A stretch of DNA of 25,447 nt from CAG-1000 sp964545285 (GTDB taxonomy: Bacteria; Bacillota_I; Bacilli_A; RF39; UBA660). A model generated the notes under the pieces. That model ran no database searches, was not told the origin of the DNA, and saw only the letters and a list, made by a program, of their open reading frames with translations. Position numbers and translations under genes: made by a program. The stretch spans positions 1 to 25,447 of the forward strand of contig CAZJEW010000017.1 of assembly GCA_964545285.1 (NCBI GenBank), written 5' to 3'. How positions within the stretch are numbered: position 1 is the stretch's first letter; every line of letters starts with the position of its first letter. Below, in pieces: positions 17,041 to 25,246 of the stretch.

Positions 17041-17067
17041 AGCAGATATTTGTAGTAAATGTCTGCT
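17041..17067 (+). terminator. Hairpin after the second cohesin gene
   Basis: An 11-bp stem with one G-U pair (17041-17051 with 17057-17067), loop of five, followed by CTTATTATT. It resembles a terminator with an imperfect T-run. It buries the ATG at 17059, the only ATG near the start of the next open frame. Confidence 0.5.
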
Positions 17068-17720
17068 CTTATTATTGGAGTAATCATAAAATTATTTAAA
17101 AGAATTATATTTAAAAAAAAGATAGAAAAAATATGGATATATGTTTCTATAATATGTTTAATATTAACACTATCAACTATATGTGGAGCATTTTATTTTG
17201 TTAATAAGTGTGAAAATGGTAGACAAGTTTTTCGTTGTCTTAAAGAAACATCAAATAATGAAGATGGTAGTTGTCCTGAAAATGCAATTACTAAGAATGA
17301 TAAGTGCTATTTTTTGGTAGATAGATTCATTGTTAATAGTTATTGTAAAATAGGAAAAGTCGATGGAAATATGTGTGTTGCATATATAGATTTAAGTGAT
17401 GCAACCATATCTTATTCTTGTCCAAGTGGATATACATTAAATAATAATAAATGTACTAAGACCATTACAACTGATTTAATATATGAAATTGGATGTGGTG
17501 AGAATTTTGAATTAAATGATGATATTGTATTAAAAATGAGAAAACTTATGCAACTCTTTATTATGAATGCCCATCAGGGTATACTCAAGAATTAAACAAA
17601 TGTTACAAAGTTGATCAAAGTATTAAAGCTAATAAAAGGTATTTAGATGTAAGTAGTATGCAAGAGGTAAGTAGTGTTTCTAGATTGGATAATAATGATT
17701 TTATTTCAATTGATAAATAA
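17059..17720 (+). pseudogene. Cys-rich single-pass membrane protein, degraded
   Basis: The open frame from 17059 to 17595 gives a basic N-terminus, a membrane anchor (about 31-53) and a Cys-rich outer part with CPSGYTLNNNKC. After about 17535 it degenerates. One base back, the frame continues with NEKTYATLYYECPSGYTQEL and a second Cys motif, then ends at a TAA at 17718-17720. A single missing A in the run of five A at 17531-17535 accounts for this. The start is also poor: the ATG at 17059 has no Shine-Dalgarno and lies in a hairpin, while the only GGAG (17077-17080) is followed by ATC/ATA codons, not a standard start. Two independent defects favour decay, although homopolymer sequencing error remains possible. 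Function is unknown; it is the last member of the surface cluster. Confidence 0.65.
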
Positions 17721-17739
17721 AAATAATTTTACTATAGTT

Positions 17740-19635
17740 TTAATTTAAAAGTAATTTAATAGTAGAACCTTCTTTAACTCTTTCACCTTCAGTAGGTGAG
17801 GAATCTATAACTTTGTTTCCATTTCCTGAATATTCAATATTGAAGTACAAACTTTTTAAAGTATTTGTTACTTCTTTTTTTGTTTTACCTAATATTTCTG
17901 GAATAGTTACATATCTAACATCATCCCATCTATATGATTTTGGAATACCATTATAATCTTCTTTTAAATTATATAGTGATATTATTTCTTTAAATACTGT
18001 ACTTGCTATAGGTGCTGCTACTACTCCGCCATATTGTGTTACTCCTTTAGGATGGTCTATTGCAATATAAATAACATATTCTGGATTATCCGCAGGCATA
18101 AAGCCAATAAATGAAAGAATATAATTACCATCCATATATTGTCCGTTTGTACCAACTTTTTGAGCTGTACCTGTTTTACCTCCAATTCTATAGTTTTCAA
18201 TATATGCATTTCTACCACTACCATTAGCAACCACACTTTCAAGAGCATATCTAACTAATTCACTTGTTTCATCAGTTATAATATCTTTTGTTTTTAGAGT
18301 AGGTGTGTTTTCTTCATTACCAACACTTTTAACAATATAAGGTGTGTAATAATCCCCACCATTAACAACTGCAGAAAGAGAAGAAACTTGTTGTATAGCA
18401 GTAACACTGACTCCTTGTCCAAAAGAAGTTGTTGCAAGTTCTACAGGACCTACATTATCTAATTTAAATAATATACCTGTTGCCTCACCATTCAAATCTA
18501 TTCCTGTTTTTGAACCAAATCCCAATTTTTTTATATATTTAAATAATGTTTCTTTTCCTAACTTTTGTCCTAATACTACAAATCCTGGATTACATGAGTT
18601 TTCTACTACTTGTAAAAATGTTTGTTGCCCATGACCTTTTCTTTTCCAACAATGAAGGGTAGCATTAGCAACTTTTATACTTCCGCTATCATAATATTTA
18701 TCTTCAAATATATTTACTTTTCCTTCATTTATAGCAGCGCTTAATGTGACTATTTTAAAGGTGCTTCCTGGCTCGAAATTAGCCCATATTGCTAAATTCC
18801 TATTAATTATTTCTTCACTGTATTTTTGATAGCTTTCAGGATTAAAAGAAGGCTTAGATGACATTGCTAAGACTTCACCTGTTTTAGGATTCATTACTAT
18901 TCCAATTGCTCCTTCTGCTTCGTATTTTTTCATAGCTATATTTAATTCATTTTCTAATGTTATTTGTATATCTAAATCAATTGTTAAAGTTATATCTTTA
19001 CCATTGATTGGTTCTTCATATTTTTCTGATATATCAAGTCTATTACCTTTGCCATCACTATAATATTTAATGCTACCATCTATTCCTGTTAATATTTCAT
19101 CATATTTATATTCTAAACCGCTTAATCCTTGATTATCAATTCCTGTATAACCAATTACATGAGATAATAAATCTTCATAAATATAATTTCTATTACTTTC
19201 TTTTAATAAATATATTCCATCTATATTTAAATTGTTTATTTTATCAGATATATTACTATTTAAATTTCTTCCTTCAGGATGTATTCTTTCTATAGATGTA
19301 TTTTTACTTAAATGATTATATACATCTTCATATGAAACGTTTAGTATTTCACTTAGTTTTTTTGCTGTATCATCTTTATCAATTATTTGAGAGGGTACTA
19401 CTACTAATGCTGTTGTTGTACTATTATCAACTATTACTTTTCCGTTTCTGTCTAATATTTTACCTCTTTCTGCTTGAACTGGTAAATTTCTAGTCCATAG
19501 AGAATCTGCTAAAGAATTTATTTTATTATATTCAATTACTTGAATATAAAATATTCTAAATAATACTAAAACAAATATCATAAAAGATATAATCATTATA
19601 ATTTTAATTCTATTATTTTGTTTAAATTGAAACAT
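17740..19635 (-). CDS. Class B penicillin-binding protein (FtsI/SpoVD-like transpeptidase) with PASTA domain
   Basis: A 631-residue monofunctional transpeptidase that cross-links peptidoglycan. Membrane anchor 12-30, PBP dimerisation domain about 52-205 (AERGKILDRNG near 55-65), transpeptidase domain about 240-555, and one PASTA domain about 575-631. Active-site motifs are STFK (serine 291, lysine 294), SCN (347-349) and KTGT (487-490). The HCW at 328-330 and the SCN place two cysteines 19 residues apart (C329, C348), as in B. subtilis SpoVD. The PASTA tail fits both SpoVD and Firmicutes division PBPs. No Shine-Dalgarno precedes the ATG, and a TATAAT on the minus strand (19646-19641) lies just upstream, so the message may be nearly leaderless. 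It stands alone, without mraY-type neighbours, so its exact role (division or spore cortex) is open. Confidence 0.9.
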   Translation of the reverse strand: MFQFKQNNRIKIIMIISFMIFVLVLFRIFYIQVIEYNKINSLADSLWTRNLPVQAERGKILDRNGKVIVDNSTTTALVVVPSQIIDKDDTAKKLSEILNVSYEDVYNHLSKNTSIERIHPEGRNLNSNISDKINNLNIDGIYLLKESNRNYIYEDLLSHVIGYTGIDNQGLSGLEYKYDEILTGIDGSIKYYSDGKGNRLDISEKYEEPINGKDITLTIDLDIQITLENELNIAMKKYEAEGAIGIVMNPKTGEVLAMSSKPSFNPESYQKYSEEIINRNLAIWANFEPGSTFKIVTLSAAINEGKVNIFEDKYYDSGSIKVANATLHCWKRKGHGQQTFLQVVENSCNPGFVVLGQKLGKETLFKYIKKLGFGSKTGIDLNGEATGILFKLDNVGPVELATTSFGQGVSVTAIQQVSSLSAVVNGGDYYTPYIVKSVGNEENTPTLKTKDIITDETSELVRYALESVVANGSGRNAYIENYRIGGKTGTAQKVGTNGQYMDGNYILSFIGFMPADNPEYVIYIAIDHPKGVTQYGGVVAAPIASTVFKEIISLYNLKEDYNGIPKSYRWDDVRYVTIPEILGKTKKEVTNTLKSLYFNIEYSGNGNKVIDSSPTEGERVKEGSTIKLLLN

Positions 19636-19679
19636 AATAAATTATATATTTTTTTTAATAATTTATGAGTAATTATATA

Positions 19680-19708
19680 TTGTTTTAACTTGTTAACTGT
19701 GATATTAT
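19680..19708 (+). promoter_or_regulatory. Promoter for the MFS-like transporter
   Basis: TTGTTT at 19680-19685, a 17-base spacer, TATTAT at 19703-19708, and an extended-10 TG at 19700-19701. It is divergent from the PBP gene. Confidence 0.65.
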
Positions 19709-19731
19709 ATTTATCGTTTGAAGGAGGAAAC

Positions 19732-21033
19732 ATGATTGATTTTTTATTAAGTTCTAAATATATTATTTCAATTATAGTTGCATTTATTTCAATACTAATA
19801 TTTGCTTTTTTATATAAAAAATATAAGTTATCTAAATATCAACTATTAGTATTTATTATATTTGTAATTTTTTGGTCTTCTATAGTAATTATTAGAAGTT
19901 ATAGGAAGGTATATGTAATGGGAGATCCATCAGTAGGTGGACTAGGATTAGATGAAGCTTTAGCTGTATCTGTTGTTGCTGCTTATGGATTAATATCAAT
20001 ATTTGTAAGACTTCCTATATTTGCATTAAGTGATTTCTTTAAATCTAGAAAATTTTTTATAATTCTTGCATTATTATTTATTGGGATAAGTAGCTTAATA
20101 GTTTATTTTAATCCTAATTACACCTCCTTATTAATATCTTCACTTGCATTAGGAGTAGGTGCATCATTAATAAGTTTATTTAATGTAATGTTTTCAGAGA
20201 CTTTTTCTAAGGTTGAGGCAATTAAATCAGTTTCAATATTATCTATAGCACCTTTATTTGCAGAGTTTCTAATGGCTCCGGTTCAATATATATTTACAAG
20301 TAATGATATTAAAGATTATAGTGGACTATGGTTAACAAGTTCTTGTTTAGCATTTATAGGAGTTATATGTTTATTGTTTTTTAAGGATAACAAAACAAAA
20401 GTAAGAAATTTTACATTTAAGAAAGTTATTGAAGTACTTAAAAACAAATACTTTTTACTTATATGTTTATTCGGTGTTGTTTGTTCATTTATTAAATTTT
20501 CTACAAGTGGAGCTAATTTTGTTGCATTTATTAAATTGGAAGAAATAGGTATGAGTAGTTTAGGTATTGCTTATGCTGATGTAATTTTTTCTTTTACACA
20601 ACTTATAGCTGGAATATTAGTAGGAATATATTTAAAGAAAAAAATAGGTGTTAAAAATACATTATGTTTAGGATTAATATTAAATGTTTTATTTTGTGTA
20701 ATTGTGATGTTTACTAAAAATTCAACTATTTTGTTTATTAATTATGCATTAAATGGAATTAGTTATGGTCTTACATACAATGTATTAATTGGTTTAGCAA
20801 TGCAACCATTTGAAAAGAATTATAGGGAAATATCTATGGGAATATATCAAACATTTTTTGCTATAGGTATCTATTATGGTGATGTTATTTATAGGTTTAT
20901 GTATAACTTGTTATCTAAATCTAACATTTATTTATCATATGTAAGAGTTTACGGAATAAGTGCAATTATATCACTTGCTGTTTTTATAATTATAGTATTA
21001 TGTTTTAGAAAAAACAATTATTTAGAAAAATAA
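19732..21033 (+). CDS. MFS-like multi-spanning membrane transporter
   Basis: A 433-residue, very hydrophobic protein with about 12 predicted membrane segments in two halves separated by a basic cytoplasmic stretch (DNKTKVRNFTFKKVIEVLKN, around residue 220-240). This is the major facilitator layout. The loop after the third segment reads LSDFFKSRK (near 98-106), similar to the MFS motif between helices 2 and 3 (G-x3-D-x2-G-R-R type), but degenerate. No substrate-specific motif is visible, so neither substrate nor direction can be given. The ATG at 19732 is set by GGAGG 5 bases upstream; an in-frame TTG at 19690 lies upstream of the promoter's -10 and is not the start. It faces the gspE-like gene convergently. 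Confidence 0.75.
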   Translation: MIDFLLSSKYIISIIVAFISILIFAFLYKKYKLSKYQLLVFIIFVIFWSSIVIIRSYRKVYVMGDPSVGGLGLDEALAVSVVAAYGLISIFVRLPIFALSDFFKSRKFFIILALLFIGISSLIVYFNPNYTSLLISSLALGVGASLISLFNVMFSETFSKVEAIKSVSILSIAPLFAEFLMAPVQYIFTSNDIKDYSGLWLTSSCLAFIGVICLLFFKDNKTKVRNFTFKKVIEVLKNKYFLLICLFGVVCSFIKFSTSGANFVAFIKLEEIGMSSLGIAYADVIFSFTQLIAGILVGIYLKKKIGVKNTLCLGLILNVLFCVIVMFTKNSTILFINYALNGISYGLTYNVLIGLAMQPFEKNYREISMGIYQTFFAIGIYYGDVIYRFMYNLLSKSNIYLSYVRVYGISAIISLAVFIIIVLCFRKNNYLEK

Positions 21034-21059
21034 AAAGAGTTCTATATATCGAAGAACTC
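21032..21059 (-). terminator. Intrinsic terminator of the GspE/PilB-like gene
   Basis: On the minus strand a 7-bp stem (21059-21053 with 21043-21037) is followed by a T-run at 21036-21032. The gene's TAG stop (21044-21042) falls within the hairpin. In the plus direction there is no U-tract, so it probably works mainly on the minus strand. Confidence 0.65.
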
Positions 21060-22517
21060 AATTTCATCATTATTATTATTGCTAATTGGAGGGGTATCGT
21101 GAGGTATCTCTTTTTTTAAATTTTCTGGATTGCTTGGAATTAATGAAGAATAATCCTCAATAACGTATCTATTATCATTAGTATTATCATCTGGAACATT
21201 TAGAATTTCAAATTCTTCATCAGTATCGACAGCAGCATTTTTAAATTTTTCTTTTTTGTCTTCCCTTTCTGTATTTTTCTCTATATCGTTCATGCTTGTT
21301 TTTAAAGAATCTTCTTCATAAGTTGATAAGTCATTTTCTAAATCTACAACTTTTAATATTTCTTCAAAAGAAGTTTCTCCTTCAATAACTTTTGTAAGAC
21401 CATCTTGAAGTAGGGTAATAACATCTGCTTTATATACTAATCTTCTTAATTCTTGTTTACTAAAACCATTTGTGATTGCGTCTCTAATATCATCATTTAT
21501 TAATAATACTTCTAAAACAGCAATTCTATCTTTATACCCTTTATAACATTTATCACATCCATTAGGATTTGCCTCATACATTTCTCTAATATCTTTATTT
21601 AATGCTTTTTTAAATACGTTTTTTTCATAATCAGTTGTTTTTCTTTTTTTCTTGCAATGTGGACATAATTTTCTTGCTAATTTTTGTGATACAATACCTG
21701 TTAAAGCTGAACCTAATAAGTACCTTTCAACATCCATATCTGTTAAACGTTCTATTGTATTAAGTGAATTATTAGTATGTATTGTTGATAAAACTATATG
21801 TCCAGTAATAGATGCTCTAACAGCTATTTTAGCAGTTTCATCGTCACGAATTTCTCCAATCATTATTATATTTGGATCTTGACGCAAAATACTTCTTAAT
21901 ACATTAGCAAATGTTAAACCTATTTCAGATTGAACTTGAACTTGATTAACACCTGCTATATCCATTTCTATTGGATCTTCTACTGTAATTATGTTCACAT
22001 CTTCAGTATTCATTTTTTGTAAAATAGAATATACTGTAGTAGATTTTCCTGTACCAGTTGCTCCGGTTACTAATATAATTCCATTAGGAACTTTTGTCAT
22101 TTTATCAATTTTCTCTAAACTATCTTTACTAAATCCTAAAGTATTAAGTCCATTTAAAGATTTACTATAATCTAAAATACGTATAACTACCTTTTCACCA
22201 TTATTAGTAGGCAGTGAAGAAACACGAAGATCAAGCATTCTTTTTCCAATTCTACTTTTAATTGCTCCATCTTGAGGTAATCTTGTTTCCATGATATTCA
22301 TTCCTGCAATCATTTTTATACGCGAAACCATATTCCTCTTATAAGAGCCAGGAATAATTCCGTAATTAGCTAATATTCCATCAATACGAATTCTAATAAT
22401 AATTTTATCTTTATATGGATCAAAGTGTATATCACTAGCATTTTTCTTAACAGCATCCATTATTATTTCATTAGCTATTTCAACTATCGGTCTTTTTTCG
22501 AAGTCGAATTCTTTCAC
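21042..22517 (-). CDS. GspE/PilB-type pilus assembly ATPase
   Basis: A 491-residue type II secretion/type IV pilus extension ATPase, the hexameric cytoplasmic motor for pilin polymerisation. The N2-type domain (about 10-115) has DIHFDP and RLPQDG. The ATPase core shows Walker A GATGTGKST (152-160), the Asp box TVEDPIE (178-184), Walker B with GEIRD (221-225) and the His box TGHIVLSTIHTNN (238-250). A zinc site is formed by C285, C288, C321 and C324. The usual N-terminal MshEN/N1 domain is absent. From about 390 there is an acidic, Asn-rich, probably disordered tail of about 100 residues that is not typical. The start is GTG at 22517, with AGAGG about 7 bases upstream. It is divergent from two pilin genes through paired promoters. 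ComGA is a related alternative, but the zinc site favours PilB/GspE. Confidence 0.9.
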   Translation of the reverse strand: MKEFDFEKRPIVEIANEIIMDAVKKNASDIHFDPYKDKIIIRIRIDGILANYGIIPGSYKRNMVSRIKMIAGMNIMETRLPQDGAIKSRIGKRMLDLRVSSLPTNNGEKVVIRILDYSKSLNGLNTLGFSKDSLEKIDKMTKVPNGIILVTGATGTGKSTTVYSILQKMNTEDVNIITVEDPIEMDIAGVNQVQVQSEIGLTFANVLRSILRQDPNIIMIGEIRDDETAKIAVRASITGHIVLSTIHTNNSLNTIERLTDMDVERYLLGSALTGIVSQKLARKLCPHCKKKRKTTDYEKNVFKKALNKDIREMYEANPNGCDKCYKGYKDRIAVLEVLLINDDIRDAITNGFSKQELRRLVYKADVITLLQDGLTKVIEGETSFEEILKVVDLENDLSTYEEDSLKTSMNDIEKNTEREDKKEKFKNAAVDTDEEFEILNVPDDNTNDNRYVIEDYSSLIPSNPENLKKEIPHDTPPISNNNNDEIEFFDI

Positions 22518-22544
22518 TTAATACCTCTTTCTATTCTAAGTTTA

Positions 22545-22573
22545 ATTATACATTATATTGATTTTCATTTCAA
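22545..22573 (-). promoter_or_regulatory. Promoter for the GspE/PilB-like gene
   Basis: On the minus strand: TTGAAA (22573-22568), a 17-base spacer, and a perfect TATAAT (22550-22545). Confidence 0.75.
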
Positions 22574-22580
22574 TAAAATA

Positions 22581-22609
22581 TTGTTATTATTATTTTTTTT
22601 TGATATACT
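22581..22609 (+). promoter_or_regulatory. Promoter for the pilin-proS-pilin operon
   Basis: TTGTTA at 22581-22586, a 17-base spacer, TATACT at 22604-22609, and an extended-10 TG at 22601-22602. Its -35 box lies only 7 bases from the -35 of the divergent ATPase promoter. Confidence 0.75.
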
Positions 22610-22634
22610 TTTTTTATAAGGAATAATAAAAAGT

Positions 22635-23042
22635 ATGAAAAAAGATGGTTTTACTTTAGTTGAATTATTAATTGTAGTAGCAATTCTTGCTATTCTTGTT
22701 ATTATAATTATGCCTAATATAACTAATATAAGAGATGATGTTTTAGAAAAAGATTATAAAACAAAAGTTTCTAATATTGAAACTGCTGCTAAAGATTGGG
22801 CATATGATAATTTGAATTTACTTCCAACTACTTTAGATTCTTCTAATAAATATACTATATGTACATATATTACAGTTAATGAACTAATTGTTAAAGGATA
22901 TATTGTTGGAGATAAAAATAATAAAACTATTCTTGAAAATCCTATTACTAATGAATCAATGAATAGTTTAAAAGTGTGTGTTAGGTATAATGTTGAACAG
23001 GGTTATTCAAAAAGAATATTAGTATCAAATATAGAAGAATAA
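22635..23042 (+). CDS. Type IV pilin/pseudopilin precursor
   Basis: A 135-residue prepilin. The leader MKKDG is followed by FTLVELLIVVAILAILV. This is the class III signal cut by prepilin peptidase between Gly and Phe, with Glu at mature position 5. The hydrophobic helix continues to about residue 27 and then becomes an amphipathic alpha segment. The small globular part has two cysteines (in YTICTYI and KVCVRYN), likely a disulfide. AAGGA lies 12 bases before the ATG, an unusually wide gap. It is followed 10 bases later by proS and then by a second pilin, and it is divergent from the assembly ATPase. Major or minor pilin status cannot be decided from sequence. Confidence 0.88.
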   Translation: MKKDGFTLVELLIVVAILAILVIIIMPNITNIRDDVLEKDYKTKVSNIETAAKDWAYDNLNLLPTTLDSSNKYTICTYITVNELIVKGYIVGDKNNKTILENPITNESMNSLKVCVRYNVEQGYSKRILVSNIEE

Positions 23043-23052
23043 AGAGGTTTGT

Positions 23053-24750
23053 ATGAAATTATCAGAAAGTTTTTTTATTACAAGAAAAGAGTTTCCTAAC
23101 AATGAAGAAACTCTTTCTGGTAAATTACTTGTTAAAAGTGGAATGATATATAAATTAGATAATGGAATATATTCATATCTTCCAATGGGATTAAAAGTAT
23201 TGGAAAATATTAAGAGAATTATAAGAGAAGAACATAATAGAAATGGGTATAATGAATTATTAATGCCTTCTTTAATAAATGAAAATATATTTAATGAATC
23301 AAATAGATTAAAATTATTTGGTAAAGAATTATTTAAAGTAAAAGATAGAGATTTTAACAATTTATGTTTATGTCCTACTCATGAAGAATTATTTTCAATA
23401 ATAGCTAATCTAAAAATTAGAAGTTATAAAGATTTGCATTTTAATTTATACCAAATAAGTAATAAATATAGAGATGAAGAAAAAATTAAAGGAATAATTA
23501 GAAAAAAAGAGTTCTTAATGTGTGATTCATATAGTTTTGATTCTAATGAATCTGGTCTTTCTATCAGTTATGATTCTATGTATCATGTATATAGTAATAT
23601 TTTTAAAAGATTAAATATTGATTATTTAGTTGCTGAATCTAATCCTGGATTTATGCAAGGTGAGTATTCAGAAGAATTTCATGCTGTAATAGATGGTGGT
23701 AGTGATGAAATAGTAAAATGTAATTCTTGTAGTTATACTGCTAATAGATCCATAGCTGAAGTTTATAATAGAAAAATTAATGATGAAGAACAAAACAAGA
23801 CAATTGAAAAAGTATATACTCCTAATTGTAAAACTATTGATGATGTTAGTAATTATTTAAAAATAGATTGTAATAATATTATTAAATCATTAGTATATAA
23901 AGTTGATAATAAATACAAAATGGTTTTAGTAATGGGTAATGATGAGGTAAGTGAAACTAAATTATCAATGATTTTCAAAACAAATAATATTATTTTAGCT
24001 AGTTATGCAGAAATAGAATCATTGGGTAGTGTAGTTGGATATTTAGGTCCAATAAAAGCAACTATGGAGGTAATAGCTGATAATAGTATTAAATATATAA
24101 AGAATGCTGTATGCGGTAGCAATATAGTTAATTATCACTATATTAATGTGACTCCTAAAGTTGATTTTAAAGTTGATAAGTATTTTGATATTAAATTATT
24201 TAATGAAAAAGATAATTGCCCAATATGTAAAGGAAAAGTAAATATTTACAATACAATAGAAATTGCAAATATATTTAAACTAGGAACTATATATAGTGAT
24301 ATATTTAATTTAAAATATTCTGATGAAAAGAATGAATATAATAGAGTATATATGGGGTGTTATGGTATAGGATTAGATAGGTGTATATCAGCTATTGTTG
24401 AAAAGAATCATGATGAGAATGGAATAATATGGCCTATTTGTGTATCTCCATATAAGGTTGCTATTATAGTTGTTAATATGTTAGACAAAGATTCATTAAG
24501 ATATGCTAATGAGTTACATAATAAATTAAACAATATAGGAATAGATACTTTATTGGACGATAGAAAAGAAAGTGCAGGAGTTAAATTTAAAGATATTGAT
24601 TTAATAGGTATACCAATTAGAATTGTAATTGGGTACAAAATAAATGAAAATATATTAGAATTAAAATTAAGAAGTGAAAAAGACTCGACTGAAGTAAATA
24701 AAATTGATATAATAGATAAAGTAAGAGAAATAGTAACACGAAATATTTAA
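23053..24750 (+). CDS. proS: Prolyl-tRNA synthetase (bacterial type with editing domain)
   Basis: A 565-residue class II synthetase that charges tRNA-Pro. CPTHEE (107-112) and YRDE (139-142) belong to the catalytic core. KEFLMCDSYSF (152-162) is the ProRS signature after motif 2. An inserted YbaK-like editing domain spans about 250-375 (GNDEVSETKL near 295-304, GYLGPI near 329-334). Motif 3 reads MGCYGIGLDR (434-443), followed by NHDENGIIWP. The anticodon-binding domain fills 466-565 (LLDDRKESAGVKFKDIDLIG). The motif 2 loop is unusual: the common RDE.RPRFG is RDEEKIKG. AGAGG precedes the ATG. The gene sits between two pilin genes in one apparent operon. Confidence 0.94.
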   Translation: MKLSESFFITRKEFPNNEETLSGKLLVKSGMIYKLDNGIYSYLPMGLKVLENIKRIIREEHNRNGYNELLMPSLINENIFNESNRLKLFGKELFKVKDRDFNNLCLCPTHEELFSIIANLKIRSYKDLHFNLYQISNKYRDEEKIKGIIRKKEFLMCDSYSFDSNESGLSISYDSMYHVYSNIFKRLNIDYLVAESNPGFMQGEYSEEFHAVIDGGSDEIVKCNSCSYTANRSIAEVYNRKINDEEQNKTIEKVYTPNCKTIDDVSNYLKIDCNNIIKSLVYKVDNKYKMVLVMGNDEVSETKLSMIFKTNNIILASYAEIESLGSVVGYLGPIKATMEVIADNSIKYIKNAVCGSNIVNYHYINVTPKVDFKVDKYFDIKLFNEKDNCPICKGKVNIYNTIEIANIFKLGTIYSDIFNLKYSDEKNEYNRVYMGCYGIGLDRCISAIVEKNHDENGIIWPICVSPYKVAIIVVNMLDKDSLRYANELHNKLNNIGIDTLLDDRKESAGVKFKDIDLIGIPIRIVIGYKINENILELKLRSEKDSTEVNKIDIIDKVREIVTRNI

Positions 24751-24766
24751 TAATAAGGAGTTGAAA

Positions 24767-25195
24767 ATGAATAGTAAAAAAGGATTTACATTAATTGAAT
24801 TATTAGCAGTTATAGCAATACTTGCTATATTGGTTGTAATAGCCGTTCCAAATATAATGAAAGTATATAGTGCATCTAAGAAAAAACTTTTTGTTACAGA
24901 TATTCAAACAGTATTAAAATCTACTGAAAGCTATATAATAACTGAACAGTTAAAAAGTACTTCACAAAATATTACTGTTGATTTGAGCAACGATAATAGT
25001 TGTGGAGCAACCGAATTGGATAAATTTGATGTTACATTAAACTATTATATAGAAGTAAATGGTGGTCATGTCACTGCAGCTAATTTTTCAAATAAGGAAT
25101 TTTCTTTGACTTTATCAGGTAGTGATATTAAAATTGAAGATGCTAAAGTGAATTCAGTAGTTAAACTTGAAACTGGATTTAGCATTTGTCCATAA
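24767..25195 (+). CDS. Second type IV pilin/pseudopilin precursor
   Basis: A 142-residue prepilin with leader MNSKKG, then FTLIELLAVIAILAILVVIA, the prepilin peptidase site and Glu5, and a hydrophobic helix to about residue 30. The globular part has two cysteines (NSCGAT and the C-terminal FSICP) that could close a disulfide loop resembling the D-region of many type IV pilins. The ATG at 24767 has AAGGAG 6 bases upstream; a TTG at 24761 directly abuts that site and is rejected. It follows proS by 16 bases. Its core differs from the first pilin beyond the N-terminal helix, so the two are separate subunits and not a recent duplication. Confidence 0.88.
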   Translation: MNSKKGFTLIELLAVIAILAILVVIAVPNIMKVYSASKKKLFVTDIQTVLKSTESYIITEQLKSTSQNITVDLSNDNSCGATELDKFDVTLNYYIEVNGGHVTAANFSNKEFSLTLSGSDIKIEDAKVNSVVKLETGFSICP

Positions 25196-25211
25196 TATAT
25201 TAATAAATTAA

Positions 25212-25240
25212 TTGTAAAAACAAGAAATGTATGTTAAAAT
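25212..25240 (+). promoter_or_regulatory. Promoter for the T-box-controlled gene
   Basis: TTGTAA at 25212-25217, a 17-base spacer, TAAAAT at 25235-25240, and an extended-10 TG at 25232-25233. Transcription would begin near 25247, just before T-box stem I. Confidence 0.7.
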
Positions 25241-25246
25241 ACATGT

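Noticed and set aside
17720..17760. Convergent terminator between the Cys-rich gene and the PBP gene
   Set aside because: The AT-only partial repeats pair poorly and give no clean stem with a T-run.
19690..19731. TTG start at 19690 for the MFS-like gene
   Set aside because: It lies upstream of the -10 box and of the GGAGG site that precedes the ATG at 19732.
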